DNA of 43,055 nt, taken from contig DUEW01000006.1 in assembly GCA_011174845.1 (NCBI GenBank), positions 56,459 through 99,513 on the forward strand. The letters run 5' to 3'. A model generated the notes under the pieces. That model saw only the letters and a list, made by a program, of their open reading frames with translations, did no database searches and had not been told where the DNA came from. Position numbers and translations under genes: made by a program. Shown in pieces: positions 1 to 8,971 of this stretch. Position 1 is the stretch's first letter. Every line of letters starts with the position of its first letter. The stretch comes from Anaerolineae bacterium. GTDB lineage: Bacteria; Chloroflexota; Anaerolineae; Anaerolineales; E44-bin32.

Positions 1-292
1 AAGAATACCCCTTGCAAGCATCAATACCCATCCAATATATGGCATCGGATTTGTGAAATCCGTTGAACTTTTCATAGACGATAATCGTAGCTTGGATGAG
101 TGAATATCAATCATCGGGCAAGCGCTTGAAAAGGAAGCCTAGTCCGCTGATTGTGAAAATCGTGGATTATCCGATTCTACGCGAACAACGAATGGTATCA
201 TTCCCATACAAGGTCAGCTTAATTCTAGTTGTGGTTTAGCAACATCATCTTGCGGTTAACCACATCCAAATTAGAATAGGAAGCAGTTAAAG
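1..292. other. upstream region of the MoxR operon, no gene seen
   Basis: I see no convincing coding sequence in this stretch. It ends with the AGGAAG Shine-Dalgarno-like sequence of the first gene and holds the inverted repeat listed separately. It may carry the promoter of the moxR-DUF58-transglutaminase operon, but I could not pick a clear -35/-10 pair. Confidence 0.4.
221..277 (+). promoter_or_regulatory. imperfect inverted repeat upstream of moxR
   Basis: Left arm ATTCTA...TGTGGTT pairs with right arm AACCACA...TAGAAT, leaving bulges and a loop of about 20 nt. The structure ends just before the AGGAAG ribosome-binding sequence of the MoxR gene. It could be a leader hairpin or an operator, or be chance. 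No known riboswitch was recognised. Confidence 0.25.
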
Positions 293-1273
293 GTGCCAAG
301 CATGACCGATGTACCTTCCTTTTCCAAACGTCTCATTGAGAATATCGAGCAGACAATTGTTGGAAAGCAACCTTCGATCGAAATGGCTGTCATCGGTCTC
401 CTATGCCAGGGACATCTCCTGATCGAGGATGTGCCCGGTGTAGGTAAGACGGTGATGGCACGTAGCCTAGCTTGTTCGCTTGGGGGTTCCTTTAGTCGTA
501 TCCAATTCACGCCGGATATGTTGCCCAGTGACATCATAGGGGTTTCGATTTATAACCAGGTGAACCAAACTTTTGAATTCAAGTCGGGTCCAGTGATGGC
601 CAATATTGTCCTTACCGACGAGATCAATCGCGCCACACCCAAGACGCAATCCGCCCTTTTAGAGGCGATGGAGGAACGCCAAGTCACCGTTGATGGCGTG
701 ACACATCCCTTACCCAATCCTTTTATGGTGCTCGCCACACAAAATCCCATCGAGTATGAGGGGACCTTTCCACTTCCTGAAGCGCAGTTGGATCGTTTTC
801 TGCTACGGATCCAGTTGGGATACCCCGATCCAAATGACGAAGTCATCATGATGAAACGACAGCAATTTCGTCATCCTTTGGAAGACCTAGAGCAGGTTGT
901 CTCGGTAGAGGAACTGAAGAAAACACAGGAAGCTGTGAAGGAAGTTTACGTATCTCCAGCAGTGGAGCGTTACATTGTGGATTTGGTCAGTGAAACTCGA
1001 CATCACGCGGAGGTCTCGTTAGGCGCAAGCCCACGGGGTAGCCTGTGTTTGTACCGAACCGGACAGGCGCGTGCGGCGATGTTGGGTCGAGATTTTGTGT
1101 TACCCGATGACATTAAAGCCAACGCTGTTCCCGCATTGAGCCATCGATTGATCCTCAATCCAGGAGCCCGGCTTAGAAACCTAAACTCCACAGATGTTGT
1201 GCAACAGATTTTGAAGGAGGTTCCTGTACGAGGAGGCGAACAAGAGGATCCTCAGAAAACCAAATCCAACTGA
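293..1273 (+). CDS. MoxR-family AAA+ ATPase
   Basis: A 326-residue AAA+ ATPase of the MoxR/RavA group, chaperone-like ATPases that usually act with neighbouring DUF58 and VWA or transglutaminase proteins. Seen in the sequence: Walker A GVPGVGKT near residues 49-56, Walker B LTDEINRA near 105-112, the following [14 protein letters not shown] segment and the '[21 protein letters not shown]' type sensor region near 150-165, all canonical for MoxR. Length is typical. The start is GTG at 293, or possibly ATG at 302; AGGAAG lies about 9 nt before the GTG and AAAGG about 8 nt before the ATG, so both are possible. It is first of three same-strand genes (76 bp gap, then a 4-bp overlap). The product probably remodels or assembles the membrane proteins encoded downstream; the exact substrate is unknown. 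Confidence 0.93.
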   Translation: MPSMTDVPSFSKRLIENIEQTIVGKQPSIEMAVIGLLCQGHLLIEDVPGVGKTVMARSLACSLGGSFSRIQFTPDMLPSDIIGVSIYNQVNQTFEFKSGPVMANIVLTDEINRATPKTQSALLEAMEERQVTVDGVTHPLPNPFMVLATQNPIEYEGTFPLPEAQLDRFLLRIQLGYPDPNDEVIMMKRQQFRHPLEDLEQVVSVEELKKTQEAVKEVYVSPAVERYIVDLVSETRHHAEVSLGASPRGSLCLYRTGQARAAMLGRDFVLPDDIKANAVPALSHRLILNPGARLRNLNSTDVVQQILKEVPVRGGEQEDPQKTKSN

Positions 1274-1349
1274 TGTTGGTTGGCCCGCCTAGTAAGTCTA
1301 CTTTGTGGGTTGAGGTGGAACCTCTCACCTGTGGAGGTTTTATCTTCCA

Positions 1350-2612
1350 ATGCCGAAGGTTACGCAAAGATTAAATACACGCCTGATGCCCTTTTTAGTG
1401 GGTGTGTTATTTCTGATTCAACTTATTGAACCTTTTCGAGGTTGGCAAATTTTGCTGGTGGGATTGGGTGGTGTATGGCTTCTGGGCTATTTATGGGCTC
1501 GTTCTTTAGCCCGAGGTCTGCGATTGATGCGCGAGATACGTTTCGGTTGGGCTCAGGTTGGCGACCGATTGTTGGAACGCTTCACGCTGGAGAATAGGGG
1601 CCGCCTCCGAGCGTTATGGGTTGAAGTTGTTGATCATTCTTCGCTGCCAGGGTATCAGGCCAGCAGGGTGGTGTCTGTCGAAGGAGAGCGATCCATCCGA
1701 TGGTTCAAGAAGGCAGTTTGTGCTCATCGAGGACTCTTCAGACTAGGACCATTAAGAATGCGCACGGGTGATCCTTTTGGCTTGTACACAGTTGACCTGG
1801 AGTATTCGCTATCCATCCCGCTCTTGGTTATGCCGCCTGTCCTGCCGCTACCTACCATTGAAGTGGCGGCTGGTGGAAGGCCTGGTGAGGGGCGTTTGAA
1901 AACCGATGATTTGGAGCGAACCGTTAGCGTATCTCATGTACGTGAATACCAACTCGACGACCAATGGCGTTGGATCCACTGGCCGACCTCAGCAAGACGT
2001 CAATCGCTTTATGTCCGCTCTTTCGATGGCGCTCCTGCTGGAGATTGGTGGCTCGTGCTTGACATGAATCGCGAGGTCCATATTGGCTTTGGACAAAATT
2101 CAACCGAGGAACATGAAGTGATCTTGGCAGCTTCTTTGGCAGATCGAGGCATTAGATCTGGACGAGCTGTGGGTTTAGTTGCCGCCAATGAGGAGTTGAT
2201 TTGGCTTCCCCCACGCGGGGGTGAGGGACAGCGTTGGCAAATATTGTATTGGCTAGCTCAGGTCGATCTTGGTGACCGACCTCTAGATGACTTGTTGACA
2301 AGGATGGGTCCAAGCTTGGGGAGGAACACTAGCCTGGTGATTGTTACGCCGTCCGTCGATAGTAGATGGATTCGGGCACTTGTTCCTTTAATAGACCGCG
2401 GCGTCATTCCTACTGTGCTGTTGCTTAGCCCTCGATCTTTCGGGGGTTCTAGTGAACCTGTTGAGGTTCAATCATCCCTCATCAACCTTGGTGTGACGTA
2501 TTACCTTATCGCGCGCGATCTGCTTGAAGATGCCACCGCTCGCTTTGATCAACTGGGCAAGATGTCCGGCATCCATGAGCCGGGACATAAAACTTGGGAA
2601 GTTATTTTGTGA
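1350..2612 (+). CDS. DUF58 domain-containing protein
   Basis: A 420-residue protein with two N-terminal hydrophobic segments (about residues 10-50) followed by a soluble region. The DUF58 signature is visible as VREYQLDDQWRWIHWPTSAR near residues 192-213, with a VWA-like fold after it (LVLDMNREVH). DUF58 proteins are nearly always encoded beside MoxR ATPases, as here, and are thought to be partners or substrates of the ATPase at the membrane; no enzymatic activity is established. The ORF overlaps the next gene by 4 bp (GTGA), which suggests translational coupling. The family is assigned with confidence; the cellular role is not known. Confidence 0.9.
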   Translation: MPKVTQRLNTRLMPFLVGVLFLIQLIEPFRGWQILLVGLGGVWLLGYLWARSLARGLRLMREIRFGWAQVGDRLLERFTLENRGRLRALWVEVVDHSSLPGYQASRVVSVEGERSIRWFKKAVCAHRGLFRLGPLRMRTGDPFGLYTVDLEYSLSIPLLVMPPVLPLPTIEVAAGGRPGEGRLKTDDLERTVSVSHVREYQLDDQWRWIHWPTSARRQSLYVRSFDGAPAGDWWLVLDMNREVHIGFGQNSTEEHEVILAASLADRGIRSGRAVGLVAANEELIWLPPRGGEGQRWQILYWLAQVDLGDRPLDDLLTRMGPSLGRNTSLVIVTPSVDSRWIRALVPLIDRGVIPTVLLLSPRSFGGSSEPVEVQSSLINLGVTYYLIARDLLEDATARFDQLGKMSGIHEPGHKTWEVIL

Positions 2613-4999
2613 ACCGAATAAAATCTTGGGTTTCTCAGATACTGGACCGTCTGAATGTACTCTCCCTGAGTATGGTCCTGATCACATTGTATGTCGTGGC
2701 GCGAGGTTTGGTGAAGGTGGTACATGGGTTGGAACCCTCACTTCTATCGAATATGGTATGTTTTGGCACCCTGACAGGTTGGGTTCTGGCTTTGACACCT
2801 GTAACCGGATGGACAGCAAGCCTACTTGGTTTGTTAACTGGCATTTTGGTCGTCTTACTTCGCATCGGAAGGATTGGTCCAGATCTATTTACAATATTCC
2901 GCAATATGGCTGAGAATATTAGACCGATGCCATGGTGGATCATCGATCCTCAAACGCTAGATTGGACACCAATCACGACGGCTTTTTTGGATCTTATAGA
3001 TTCCATCGATGTTCTGTTAACCCGTTTGAGCGATTGGGTTCTGGCTTGGGTGAATGGCGAGCCAATATTTGATCCAGTCTCAATAGCAGTTGTATGGAGC
3101 TTAGCCATTTGGATTGTAGCGGTTTGGGCTGGTTGGGTTGTCCGCCGACGCCAAAAACCACTGCTTGCATTGATCCCCGCCGGTGCTCTGATAGGAATTA
3201 CACTCGCTTTTACAGGTTCGAGGACCACGAGTCTTTTCTGGCTGCTGATCACAATGTTACCGATGTTGGCAATCGTGAACCATGAAATACGGCAGCGTCA
3301 GTGGAGAAAAACAGGGATCCAATTTTCGCCAAGCCTTTGGCAGAGCATCGCCGTTTGGTCAATATTGCTGTCGATGGTGATTGTCGTTGCCGCTGCTCTA
3401 ACGCAGTCCATGTCACTAAAAGGCATCGTAGATTTTACGCGGAGGTTAAGAAGTTATGAGACGACGCAGAGGGAACAAGTAGCCGAATCACTAGGTATGG
3501 AGTTACAGCCGGTAGGTCAACCTGGTCAAATGCGATCACAAAGCAATGTAAGCATACCCAGTTCAAGCCGGCAACACCTCATCCGCTCAAGCCCAAAATT
3601 GTCTGAACAAGAAGTGATGGCTCTTCGAATAAGCCCTCCAGTTGGATCAGGTAAAGGCAAAGAGGGTGATGTAGTTGGACCGAGCGTCTATTTGCGTAGA
3701 AATACCTATGACCGCTACACTAGTCGAGGGTGGAAAACTGGCAATACGGAAGCCGAAAAGTACGAGGCTGGAGAGCAAGTTTCCCAGATTGATCTCCCAG
3801 GCCATCGATTAATAAAACAAGAGCTTGTTGCTATTGCTGAGCCGAGCCAAGCGGTTTACGTGGTCGGCACATTAGTCACGACAGATCAGGATTTCACTGT
3901 CGAGTGGCGATCTGCAGAAGATTCTTTCGGGGCTTTCTTCTCGGAGCCCACGAATAGTAGTCAGGTTGTCTCGCTCATACCCGTTGTGAGTGAGGATGAA
4001 CTACGTGCATCGGGCAGTGATTATCCAGATTGGGTAAAAACTCTTTACCTTTCGCTTCCAGATACGGTGCCTGGACGGGTGTTGACCTTGGCTCGTGATC
4101 TAACTGCCACCGCTCCGACCCCCTATGATCGGGCCCTCGCGATCGAATCCTATTTACGTGAATTTCCTTACACATCAGACACGCCGGTTCCATCGCTAGG
4201 ACAAGATGTCACCGATTATTTTCTCTTTGACCTACAAAAAGGATATTGTGACTACTACGCTACATCAATGGTTGTCTTGGCCCGAGCAGCTGGAATTCCT
4301 GCTCGTATGGTGGTTGGCTTCATGAGTGACAGATACGACCCTGATTTGGAGGCATATATCATCACGGAAGATCAGGCACATTCATGGGCCGAGATCTACT
4401 TCCCGGGATATGGATGGGTGGAATTTGAGCCCACGGCTGGATTGTCAACACACGAACGACAAGAATTTTATGTAGGGATCGAGCATGACGAACTTGAGAG
4501 ATTGTTGGAGATGGAAGGTCGAGATCGATTATGGTTGGATCTTGATCGTGTGACACAAAACAAAAACTGGAAGTTGGCAATATCAGTTAGCCTTCTTGCG
4601 ATAGGCGTAGGAGTTGTTGCTTGGTTCGTGGTCGATCGTTGGCGTTTGCTTCATTTATCTACGGTAGAAGTTGCATCAGAAGTTTATAACCGGCTCCAGC
4701 GGCATAGTAAGAAGCTTAAGATCAAAACAGATGTTGGAATCACTCCTTATGAACTTTCAGACATTGTTGTCAACCATGTGGCTCAAATGGCTCGGAGAAG
4801 ATTTTGGGGATGGGCCTTAGCTCCGGCCCAAGAGGAAATGATTTTTCTTACCAACAGCTACGCACAAGTAAGCTACAGCACGCATTTGTTGGGAGATGAT
4901 GCCAAAGGACAAATGATACGAACCTGGTGGAAGCTACGAAGGAGGTTTTGGATCGCTTGGCTTAGAACAAAGTTTGGGCGATTACCTTCTTCGGGATAG
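2609..4999 (+). CDS. TgpA-like membrane transglutaminase (DUF3488/DUF4129 type)
   Basis: A large inner-membrane protein with about six N-terminal TM segments in the first 270 residues, a long extracytoplasmic region, a transglutaminase-like core and one C-terminal TM segment (SVSLLAIGVGVVAWFVV) followed by a cytoplasmic DUF4129-like tail. The papain-like triad is visible: Cys in GYCDYYATSM near residue 547, His in DQAHSWAEIYFPGYGW and Asp/Glu in VEFEPTAG. This order matches TgpA of Pseudomonas and relatives, which sit next to moxR-DUF58 genes. The ORF track begins at a TTG at 2594, but the GTG at 2609 forms a GTGA overlap with the DUF58 stop and is preferred. Likely substrate is an extracytoplasmic protein or peptide; whether it cross-links or hydrolyses is unknown. 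Confidence 0.9.
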   Translation: MNRIKSWVSQILDRLNVLSLSMVLITLYVVARGLVKVVHGLEPSLLSNMVCFGTLTGWVLALTPVTGWTASLLGLLTGILVVLLRIGRIGPDLFTIFRNMAENIRPMPWWIIDPQTLDWTPITTAFLDLIDSIDVLLTRLSDWVLAWVNGEPIFDPVSIAVVWSLAIWIVAVWAGWVVRRRQKPLLALIPAGALIGITLAFTGSRTTSLFWLLITMLPMLAIVNHEIRQRQWRKTGIQFSPSLWQSIAVWSILLSMVIVVAAALTQSMSLKGIVDFTRRLRSYETTQREQVAESLGMELQPVGQPGQMRSQSNVSIPSSSRQHLIRSSPKLSEQEVMALRISPPVGSGKGKEGDVVGPSVYLRRNTYDRYTSRGWKTGNTEAEKYEAGEQVSQIDLPGHRLIKQELVAIAEPSQAVYVVGTLVTTDQDFTVEWRSAEDSFGAFFSEPTNSSQVVSLIPVVSEDELRASGSDYPDWVKTLYLSLPDTVPGRVLTLARDLTATAPTPYDRALAIESYLREFPYTSDTPVPSLGQDVTDYFLFDLQKGYCDYYATSMVVLARAAGIPARMVVGFMSDRYDPDLEAYIITEDQAHSWAEIYFPGYGWVEFEPTAGLSTHERQEFYVGIEHDELERLLEMEGRDRLWLDLDRVTQNKNWKLAISVSLLAIGVGVVAWFVVDRWRLLHLSTVEVASEVYNRLQRHSKKLKIKTDVGITPYELSDIVVNHVAQMARRRFWGWALAPAQEEMIFLTNSYAQVSYSTHLLGDDAKGQMIRTWWKLRRRFWIAWLRTKFGRLPSSG

Positions 5000-5406
5000 A
5001 TCAAACCTACTCCTTGTTAGCCGATCTTCTCGTAGCCACTTAACTATCAAATACACAATTCACAGACATATATCGCTTCACATCGTTCTTGTTTCCATGA
5101 AGATGTAGCGAGCAAGCGGCCACCACGATTTTTTGTTTATGGTTTCCAATACTCCCAGGCGTTCTTCTATCTCGATTTCATGTATAAGCCAGGAAACGAA
5201 AGGGGGTACATAGACGAAAAACTCAGAACCCTTGTTGGATAAGAATTTTGATCCGCGATTAATTGCTTAGATCTGCTTCTTTCAAAAAACCTTCTGCGCC
5301 AACTTGTGTTGAAATATCAACCTATCTCGTCCTCGGCCTATGAATCGTTTATTGTCCGTACGGCTTATCAAGGAATTTCTCCCCCTATACAACTTTATTT
5401 CATCTT
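5000..5406. other. gene-free region between convergent genes, with gene debris
   Basis: No intact gene lies here. The main content is a minus-strand coding-like fragment (listed as a pseudogene). I found no convincing strong terminator hairpin for the transglutaminase operon. Confidence 0.4.
5078..5321 (-). pseudogene. decayed gene fragment, family not recognised
   Basis: On the minus strand there is a 62-codon open stretch (5266 to 5078) with no start codon near its 5' end whose translation looks like real protein, for example FFVYVPPFVSWLIHEIEIEE and then KKSWWPLARYIF. Just upstream, in another frame (5321 to 5259), a 20-codon stretch reads VDISTQVGAEGFLKEADLSN. One frameshift near 5260 would join the two. 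This is what the C-terminal end of a decayed gene looks like. I do not recognise the family. The stretch could still be chance open frame, because it is short and there is no alignment to support it. Confidence 0.35.
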
Positions 5407-6198
5407 CTAGCTGGAAGGCTGGTCACTTTTACGCCTAGAAATGATCTTTCTCGCCAATAAGACACCAACGAGGAGAATTGTAAGCAACGGGATGAAATAA
5501 AATGCCGCCGCAAGTATGTACAATGGAAGGTTACCTTCGGGAATAGGGAGCATTGACACAATAGAACCTAGAGGCGCGAGCAGTGCTATCAGGATGATTG
5601 TGATCCTGAGCACGGTGCTCATGGGCATCGCGTTATACACATAAAGGAAAAAGAGAATAGAGCCAAGCAAATGAATCCCTATGGTAAGGATGAGGAGGTG
5701 TAAGCCTCGTAAGCCAATGAAGTTCACAATGGCAATGCCACACCTTCCCTCAAATGCGAACTCTCTTAGGATTGAAGGGAATGGGCGTTGGTCGCCAGCT
5801 TGCGCCCAGATACTTACAATCAAGTACCCTTTTTTCGATGTTTCTGCTACATGAAAGAACCGGGCAAGATCGACACCCTCGCCTGGATGCAACGAAACTT
5901 CTTCGGTTTCGAACATTTGATAATGAGCTTCATAGCCGTCGATCCTTCCTGCAACAGAATATTGATATATTCTGTCGCTTGTATTTTTCGGAATTGTTAC
6001 TGAAATCCTGCCTTCCTCGTTTGTTGAGAGGATCGCGGGGCAGTGTATGGGCATGGGATCATAGGTGTCATCAATGGATGAGACATACGAGTACAAGCCG
6101 TTGATGCCTGCCATAAACAATCGGCTTGTGAGGTAAAGGTTTACAAAAATCCCGAAAGAAAAGGCCAAAATCGAGAAGTAATATCTTAGCTTTTGCAT
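5407..6198 (-). CDS. uncharacterised membrane protein, 4 TM
   Basis: A 263-residue protein I cannot assign to a family. One TM segment or uncleaved signal lies near residues 8-30, then an extracytoplasmic domain of about 130 residues with a beta-rich look (SVTIPKNTSDRIYQYSVAGR), then three TM segments (about 163-190, 195-215, 228-252) and a basic cytoplasmic tail (RKIISRRKSDQPSS). The start ATG at 6198 has an AAAGGG sequence about 11 nt upstream. It faces the transglutaminase operon convergently and the small 6539 gene divergently, so it is probably transcribed alone. Its low similarity to anything I know, and the gene debris beside it, suggest lineage-specific sequence. Confidence 0.75.
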   Translation of the reverse strand: MQKLRYYFSILAFSFGIFVNLYLTSRLFMAGINGLYSYVSSIDDTYDPMPIHCPAILSTNEEGRISVTIPKNTSDRIYQYSVAGRIDGYEAHYQMFETEEVSLHPGEGVDLARFFHVAETSKKGYLIVSIWAQAGDQRPFPSILREFAFEGRCGIAIVNFIGLRGLHLLILTIGIHLLGSILFFLYVYNAMPMSTVLRITIILIALLAPLGSIVSMLPIPEGNLPLYILAAAFYFIPLLTILLVGVLLARKIISRRKSDQPSS

Positions 6199-6538
6199 TT
6201 TATCGATTTACCCTTTCGGTAACTTTGGGATGTTGAAGCGATTCCGATCCGGCAGGATGCCGAGTGATATTGATCCAGCGTTCCAAGAAATTCACTTACC
6301 CGAAATGACGATCAGGATTGGCACCTATTTTTCGTGAGCAAGATTGAGCCATTATGAAGATTTCGCTCATCGTACGCAAGCGATTGTGGTTTTGATTTAG
6401 ATTGAGTAGAGAAGGTGATTTGTGTTTGTAATGTGAATGTGATAAGCCCTTCCATCACGGCTTGGATGTCACAAACGCAACTTCAAGCGGCCACCTTTTG
6501 TAAACCACCTGTAAGTCCATTTCATAGGTTGAGTTGCT
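6199..6538. other. divergent intergenic region, no gene seen
   Basis: About 340 bp between two divergently transcribed membrane-protein genes. It presumably carries both promoters, but I could not find a convincing -35/-10 pair. An ORF at 6415-6693 in the track overlaps the small gene in another frame and does not look like protein. Confidence 0.4.
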
Positions 6539-6781
6539 ATGATGAGATCACCTATGAATTGGATTTTACTTGCCTCTTTGTTTTATGCTCTTATCGGCGC
6601 GTTGCTTGTCCGGCGTTGCATGCGCGGTCTAGTGGTCCGTGCTACTGTAGGCGAGTGGGCTATGATGATTCTTCTGTGGCCGTTTTGTCTTAACCTATTT
6701 ACCTACCTGGAGATCGTACAATCCCAGATAGAAGCGCTGGAGGTGTGGGCATCTGACGAAGACAGTAAATCATCCTCATAG
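6539..6781 (+). CDS. small hypothetical two-TM membrane protein
   Basis: An 80-residue ORF starting ATG-ATG. Its translation has two hydrophobic helices (WILLASLFYALIGALLV near residues 8-24 and WAMMILLWPFCLNLFTYL near 40-57) separated by a short basic loop, and an acidic Ser-rich tail. The charge pattern (RR, R, R in the loop) fits a small membrane protein with the loop inside. There is only a weak AGGTTGAG ribosome-binding sequence. A strong symmetric hairpin follows about 45 bp downstream, which supports a real transcription unit. No family is recognised. Confidence 0.5.
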   Translation: MMRSPMNWILLASLFYALIGALLVRRCMRGLVVRATVGEWAMMILLWPFCLNLFTYLEIVQSQIEALEVWASDEDSKSSS

Positions 6782-6827
6782 AATCGGAATCTATTGATTC
6801 GTGAGGATCAGCGAGATAGAAATCAGC

Positions 6828-6852
6828 CGGCGGTGGGAATTTCCCACCGCCG
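6828..6852. terminator. perfect hairpin between convergent genes (bidirectional terminator candidate)
   Basis: CGGCGGTGGG-AATTT-CCCACCGCCG is a perfect 10-bp GC-rich stem (12 bp if the loop AA/TT pairs count). It lies between the end of the small plus-strand gene and the end of the minus-strand SRPBCC gene. The T-tracts on either side are weak, so the terminator call rests on position and stem strength. Confidence 0.55.
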
Positions 6853-6897
6853 ATTTACTGTGCGTTGTGGTGTCAACCTATGGGTATGTGCAGATTT

Positions 6898-7329
6898 TTA
6901 TGATTCCAACCGATCTTTTAAATTTTCTAAGCTTGTTCTTCCCTCACGTTTATTCATTTTCACGATGATGGTCTCAGCTAACTTTCCAAGCACTGGGATA
7001 GGTACGATGTACTCGGCCTCGACAGATAATCTTGTCCCTTCACCTTCGGGTTTGTACTCGTAGATAAACGTACTCTCGACGCCACCTTTGCTCTTCGTTA
7101 CGATGCGTTGATTAGGGATGACTTCGATAGTTTCAGTCGTGTCTTCCAACCTGACAACGGCCATTTTGTACACCCAGCTATCTTTCTTTCCACCTGATGG
7201 AAGTTCTTCGACGTCCTTGACATCCTCGAAACTTGGCCAGTATTTGGTATTGATTCTAGGATTTGTATGGTAATCGATCACTTTTTCCACCGGGGCGTTG
7301 ATGAAGATGCTATCCTTAAAAGTTACCAT
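6898..7329 (-). CDS. SRPBCC (START/polyketide cyclase-like) domain protein
   Basis: A 143-residue single-domain protein. The start is placed at the internal ATG at 7329 because GAGGAGGGATCC lies directly upstream, an excellent ribosome-binding site; the longer ORF of the track (to 7425) has an implausible N-terminal extension. The sequence begins VTFKDSIFINAPVEKVIDYH, the typical first strand and helix of SRPBCC proteins ('I.AP.E.V...'), and ends in the long C-terminal helix (LGKLAETIIVKMNKREGRTS) that closes the hydrophobic cavity. Length and layout match Polyketide_cyc2-like proteins. Such proteins bind a hydrophobic ligand; the ligand is not predictable here. It is probably a single-gene unit. 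Confidence 0.82.
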   Translation of the reverse strand: MVTFKDSIFINAPVEKVIDYHTNPRINTKYWPSFEDVKDVEELPSGGKKDSWVYKMAVVRLEDTTETIEVIPNQRIVTKSKGGVESTFIYEYKPEGEGTRLSVEAEYIVPIPVLGKLAETIIVKMNKREGRTSLENLKDRLES

Positions 7330-7670
7330 TAGGATCCCTCCTCTACTTTCTTTCGCTGTTGACCTCACACAACGGGGGCTGGCTTCTCTGGCAGGTTCTC
7401 TACCAACGGTAAGGTATATGGACACATGATATCCGGAGGATGGTGCTGATCTGCTCCACCCTAGTGCAGATTAAGGTGAGGAAACAACGAGCCCGGCCTC
7501 TTGCGAAGTCGGGCTTTTTTTCGATGTGACAAGGCTGCCGCTCATACCACCGAGGCAGCTATTTCCCTGCCAGGTTTTTCACCCCCATAGTACGCTTATT
7601 GCGTACAACGGTCCATTCTTTGAGTCAAGCTAATCCAATACTGAGCTCAATTCGGTGTTGTGTTTTTCCT
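7330..7670. other. intergenic region with a plus-strand terminator and a small hairpin
   Basis: Between the start of the SRPBCC gene and the end of the MEMO-family gene (both minus strand). It holds the strong plus-strand terminator listed separately and a small perfect hairpin GTACGC-TTATT-GCGTAC at 7590-7606. I see no protein gene here. Confidence 0.45.
7490..7521 (+). terminator. Rho-independent terminator
   Basis: AGCCCGGC ... GTCGGGCT followed by seven T (7515-7521) forms an 8-bp stem with one G-U pair and a loop of about 10 nt. The T-run is on the plus strand although both flanking genes are on the minus strand, so it does not end a known gene. The A-run on the other side could let it work also for the minus-strand MEMO gene. 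Confidence 0.65.
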
Positions 7671-8894
7671 CTAGTGGAACACCACCCCACAGATCGAAAC
7701 CAACGAGGTGCCTTGTTCGTCAGCGGGGCAGCGATCGTAGGCTACCTGTGTGCCCGTTACCGGGCTCAATGCACGCATCGTTAGATAGATGGGAGCCACG
7801 CCGCACACGTTATTGACGTCCTTCACGGAGCGGATGGCCTCAATAAACTCATCCGTATTACCAGAGCATACCTGCTCCAGCAATTCCTTGTCCGCTGCCT
7901 CTAACCGGGCACGACCAACAAGATCCAAGGGGTACCCCCCGAAAGCAGGGCCGACATGAGACAAATCGCCTGCCGCGACGACGATCGCGTTGCGATCTGA
8001 CAAAGATGATCGTAATGCTTCTGTCAGTTGATCGACGAGGAGATCCTTTTCAGCATCAGTCTCTTCGCCAAAAAAGTGTTCGAAGGTACCACATAGGATG
8101 GGGATAAGTTCACAGGGTTGCTCATCACGCATATAGTGCAGCCAGGTCGCTGCCAGTTCGATCGAATGTTCGCCGCGGTGGTAGAGCTCCTGAGCAAAGG
8201 CCTCTTCTTCTCCGATGGCACCTGCAATGTTTTCAACCACTTCCTGTTCTGTAGGTAGGACACCAAAGGGCGTAGCGTAATGCTGACGGGTGAGTGTCAC
8301 CCGGCCTTCGGGGCTGGAGTGGTCGGTCCCAACGATCACCGCTAGATCGGCAGCTCGAATATATTCCTCTGCAGATCCCCAAACCTGGGCATATACGGGT
8401 CCTCCGCGAGCGTAGTCGATGTGGGGGCTGATCAAGCCGCGCACTTCATCGAAGACAGGATGGTCATCCATTGCATCAAGGTAACCTTGCAAAAGTCCTC
8501 GGAGTTCATCGGGGTTTTCAGGATAGGTTGCGCCAGCGAGGGCTGGCTCGCGATGGGACGCTTGTCGGTATTCGCCAAGCGCTTGTACAAGAGCCTCCGC
8601 AGAGCGATCGTTGTCTAAGAGCAAGGCTTGATCAAAAGCGGTCAGGATTTGCTCGATCTCGCTTGGCGAGACGCTCATCCCGAAGCGGACAGCGATGGCC
8701 GCACTCAAGCTGCGGGCGTCACGTGTGCCATCGATGAAAGCCAGGAGAGGTCCCAGTTGCTGCGGGATAAATAGGGTTTTTTCCGTCAACCCCAGAGGAT
8801 CTCTTAAAGCTATGAGTAACTGATCGCCTCTTTGGAAGGGGCGTGCATCGACCGGCCTAAGTTTAGGGAACGGTTTTGTGTTTGGCAATGTCAT
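7671..8894 (-). CDS. amrB: AmmeMemoRadiSam system protein B (MEMO family)
   Basis: A 407-residue protein with an N-terminal region of about 110 residues (PqqD-like or uncharacterised, with GLTEKTLFIPQQLGPLLAFI) and a MEMO domain from about 118 to the end. MEMO landmarks are present: ISPHIDYARGGPVYA (His158), GTDHSS (His192), GDLSHVGPAFGGYPL and VCGVAPIYLTM with the conserved Cys. His/His/Cys at these places bind the metal in human MEMO1, so the site looks intact. In bacteria the family usually accompanies an AMMECR1 domain and a radical SAM protein (AmmeMemoRadiSam); neither is in this window. The function is poorly defined, possibly a redox or dioxygenase-related step. GAGG lies 5 nt before the ATG. 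Confidence 0.85.
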   Translation of the reverse strand: MTLPNTKPFPKLRPVDARPFQRGDQLLIALRDPLGLTEKTLFIPQQLGPLLAFIDGTRDARSLSAAIAVRFGMSVSPSEIEQILTAFDQALLLDNDRSAEALVQALGEYRQASHREPALAGATYPENPDELRGLLQGYLDAMDDHPVFDEVRGLISPHIDYARGGPVYAQVWGSAEEYIRAADLAVIVGTDHSSPEGRVTLTRQHYATPFGVLPTEQEVVENIAGAIGEEEAFAQELYHRGEHSIELAATWLHYMRDEQPCELIPILCGTFEHFFGEETDAEKDLLVDQLTEALRSSLSDRNAIVVAAGDLSHVGPAFGGYPLDLVGRARLEAADKELLEQVCSGNTDEFIEAIRSVKDVNNVCGVAPIYLTMRALSPVTGTQVAYDRCPADEQGTSLVSICGVVFH

Positions 8895-8971
8895 GCTTGC
8901 CTCATCGATTTCCTTAGCTTTCAGCGGTCCTCGCCAATGAGGCTCCCCCCAAATACCGAACTTTTCTAAAT

